From NCBI RefSeq assembly GCF_000257905.1, contig NZ_AJJL01000051.1:62001-126000 (forward strand): a stretch of DNA of 64,000 bases, read 5' to 3'. Made by a program: the position numbers and the translations under genes. Position 1 is the stretch's first letter; each line of letters begins with the position of its first letter. Of the stretch, positions 62,265 through 64,000 are shown piece after piece. The notes below the pieces were generated by a model. That model did no database searches, was not told the DNA's origin, and worked only from the letters and a program-made list of their open reading frames with translations. Source of the DNA: Streptococcus mitis SK579 (GTDB lineage Bacteria > Bacillota > Bacilli > Lactobacillales > Streptococcaceae).

Positions 62265-62303
62265 AACGACCTTACCCCTCTTGAAATGAGGGACAAGGCC
62301 GTT
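62265..62303 (-). terminator. Long hairpin downstream of the M26 protease gene
   Basis: A 16-bp stem with a 7-nt loop. It pairs completely (with three G-U wobbles) only when read from the minus strand, so it belongs to the protease transcript. The T run after it is poor (CTTGTGCTGTTT). Confidence 0.55.
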
Positions 62304-62512
62304 GCTTAATTTCTTATTATTTCATCATTCGCTTTATAGAAAACTGTTTTCTTCTAGAGATTTCATTTTTAAGAAACTGTCTAGCTAATACTTTTTCTCA
62401 TTAGTCATTCCATGATGATCTTATCAAGTATAGTATCCATAGATATCAAATACTCATAACTTAAAGACTGAGAAAACTACCATAAAATTTAATTGAAGAA
62501 ATATAAAATTCC

Positions 62513-64000
62513 TTATTTCTTAAAGATAGACTGTCTGAAATCATCTGTCTCACGAAGATAGGCGTTGTAAATCTTTTTCTTGAGCAAGTTAACCCAACTA
62601 GCTTCAACACGACTAGTCGCATTGGTAATGTTACCTACATCCTCTGCCACTGCTTCATCCATCAATTTCTGCATCTCTGCGTAAGAACGAATAGTTACTT
62701 TCTTAGTACTATTTGGATTTCTAAGTTCGTACTCAATAGTGATCGGCTTAAGCTTGGTCAGCTGATCAATCCGTTCCTTATACATGGCCTTCTTGAAAGC
62801 TACCCAAGAGTCATATTCACCTTTAAATACATTTTCTAGGACTTTTTGGTCTGTCACTAGACCTACATCCCTTCCAGACCATCCGTCCCACGTTTTCTTA
62901 CCTTCATCAAAGGCTTCCTCAGAGTACTTACCAGAAACATAAGGAACAAATCCTTCATGATATCCCTTGGCTGCCAGTAGCTCATAAGCTGTACGTCGGA
63001 ACATAACATCCCCTGGAGCCCCTTTAGGATTGCTCAATGCTGAGTAGATTGGTGAGAAGAGACTAAGACTGAGGTAGCCATTCCGTCCATATTTACCACT
63101 ATCCCTGTTCTCCCGACGTGTGATTACATCATTCTCAATCAAAGAGTAGAAACTAGTTAGCTGCTTAATTTCCTCTGCAGTGAAGGTTCGTGTCTGGTTA
63201 CCAGCATGGGTTTCCTTACCATACTTATCTGTAATGTAGTAATTTTCCATCTTTCTGAACCACTGAAGCTTAGCATCATCACTCTGCTTAAGCATAGAAG
63301 TACCTTCTAAGTAATCGAGTGTATAGATCATATCAAACATACCATGAACATAGTGTTGCAAGTCTGCTGCGTTTTGAACACGCTCTTTGAAATTATAGGT
63401 ATGCATCCGTGTCTTAGAATCTTTATCCACCTTGAAGAGGGTATTAAGAGTAATAGTTGGTTCGTCAGGGGTTGGAGTAGATTGCAAGAGTCCTCGAGCA
63501 TAGAGTTCAGCTCCCAGACCTTCACGACGACCATTGCCCTCAAAGTAGATGCCACCATCAGAGTTATGGGTCATTTCATGCGTATAAACAGAGTTACCAT
63601 AGTCTTCCAATAAACGAGCAGCGTCAAAGTGGGTTACACTTCCTGTAGCATAGGCATTGTAGCCCTTGCTTGGATACCACTTGCCTGCTGGTCCAAAGAA
63701 CTCCTGCATAGCTAACGATTTCTTATCATTAGCTGGAGCCCAATATCTTTGACCAGTACTATCTTTCATTAGGAATCCATCGTAAACTAGTACGGAACGG
63801 AAAAGCTTGTCCCTGCTTTCTGGACTTAGAATCTTGTACCAGAAATCATAATGATCGCGCTGATATTCAGCTGATTTTCTAACTCTATCTTCGACATATT
63901 CTACCAACTCTGCATCTGTCCTTACCTTACCATCGACAACATCTCGGTAACGATCATAAGCACCCATGGAGATAGTGGACATATTGGAGATGACATAGAC
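62513..64000 (-). CDS. M26-type zinc metalloprotease (IgA1 protease/Zmp family), C-terminal part
   Basis: The last ~495 residues of a large secreted protease whose N-terminal part is outside the window; the frame is open to position 64000. The zinc site is HEMTH (63566-63580) with the third ligand Glu 20 residues later in REGLGAELYARG, the HExxH-x20-E pattern of peptidase family M26. That family includes IgA1 protease, ZmpB and ZmpC. Which member this is cannot be told from the C-terminal part. The surface anchor of these enzymes is N-terminal, which would explain why no LPXTG is seen here. In pneumococcus, from memory, lytC lies next to dpr. Confidence 0.88.
   Translation of the reverse strand, partial: VYVISNMSTISMGAYDRYRDVVDGKVRTDAELVEYVEDRVRKSAEYQRDHYDFWYKILSPESRDKLFRSVLVYDGFLMKDSTGQRYWAPANDKKSLAMQEFFGPAGKWYPSKGYNAYATGSVTHFDAARLLEDYGNSVYTHEMTHNSDGGIYFEGNGRREGLGAELYARGLLQSTPTPDEPTITLNTLFKVDKDSKTRMHTYNFKERVQNAADLQHYVHGMFDMIYTLDYLEGTSMLKQSDDAKLQWFRKMENYYITDKYGKETHAGNQTRTFTAEEIKQLTSFYSLIENDVITRRENRDSGKYGRNGYLSLSLFSPIYSALSNPKGAPGDVMFRRTAYELLAAKGYHEGFVPYVSGKYSEEAFDEGKKTWDGWSGRDVGLVTDQKVLENVFKGEYDSWVAFKKAMYKERIDQLTKLKPITIEYELRNPNSTKKVTIRSYAEMQKLMDEAVAEDVGNITNATSRVEASWVNLLKKKIYNAYLRETDDFRQSIFKK

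Overview
The window is from a mitis-group Streptococcus, closest in gene order to S. pneumoniae, S. mitis and S. oralis. The evidence is BOX elements (three), a RUP element, YSIRK/LPXTG surface proteins, low GC, and conserved runs of genes: rpsF-ssb-rpsR, cdaA-cdaR-glmM, whiA-yvcK-rapZ, and clpX-folA-dpr. Species cannot be fixed from the sequence alone.

Left part (1-10 kb): housekeeping genes, nearly all on the minus strand. They are a tRNA methyltransferase (cut by the window edge), an S1-domain RNA-binding protein, a HAD phosphatase fused to cyclophilin, a GNAT acetyltransferase, rpsF-ssb-rpsR, asnS, an aminotransferase with a TseB-like partner, an MFS exporter and an NAD(P)H/FMN reductase. 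The stretch ends in repeat debris: a RUP, a BOX and an IS3-type transposase remnant.

Centre (10-33 kb): an accessory island of three giant wall-anchored glycosidases, all on the minus strand. They are a BgaA-type GH2 beta-galactosidase (2391 aa), a GH20-GH84 double hexosaminidase (2723 aa) and a GH101 endo-alpha-N-acetylgalactosaminidase (2318 aa). The GH101 protein carries an extra V8-like serine protease domain between its signal peptide and the glycosidase. The three share signal region, post-signal motif, C-terminal wall repeats, sortase signal and a CcpA-type cre site in the leader. They look like one coordinated system for stripping host N- and O-glycans and, through the protease, possibly the exposed polypeptide. 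A fourth large exoenzyme, an M26 zinc metalloprotease, enters at the right edge.

33-45 kb: yaaA (apparently leaderless), a small membrane protein, a 531-aa membrane protein with a deformylase-like gene, a glutathione transferase, and a Ca2+/Mn2+ P-type ATPase behind a yybP-ykoY-type Mn2+ riboswitch. Next comes an AT-rich three-gene cell-surface glycan module (GT2, acyltransferase, polytopic membrane protein), then the Mn2+ exporter mntE. The glycan module sits between the two metal-efflux genes.

45-62 kb: core operons for an ABC-F protein, tRNA CCA addition, lysine biosynthesis, DegV, c-di-AMP synthesis with glmM, ferredoxin-NADP reductase, whiA-yvcK-rapZ, ridA, engB-clpX-folA and dpr. Between fnr and whiA lies a compact Fst-type type I toxin-antitoxin locus, with a 31-aa membrane toxin, a convergent antisense RNA, a shared terminator and direct repeats.

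The observations most worth following are the protease-GH101 fusion, the co-regulated glycosidase island, the Fst-like locus, the glycan module between the Mn/Ca efflux genes, and three genes whose promoters imply leaderless mRNAs with identical spacing.
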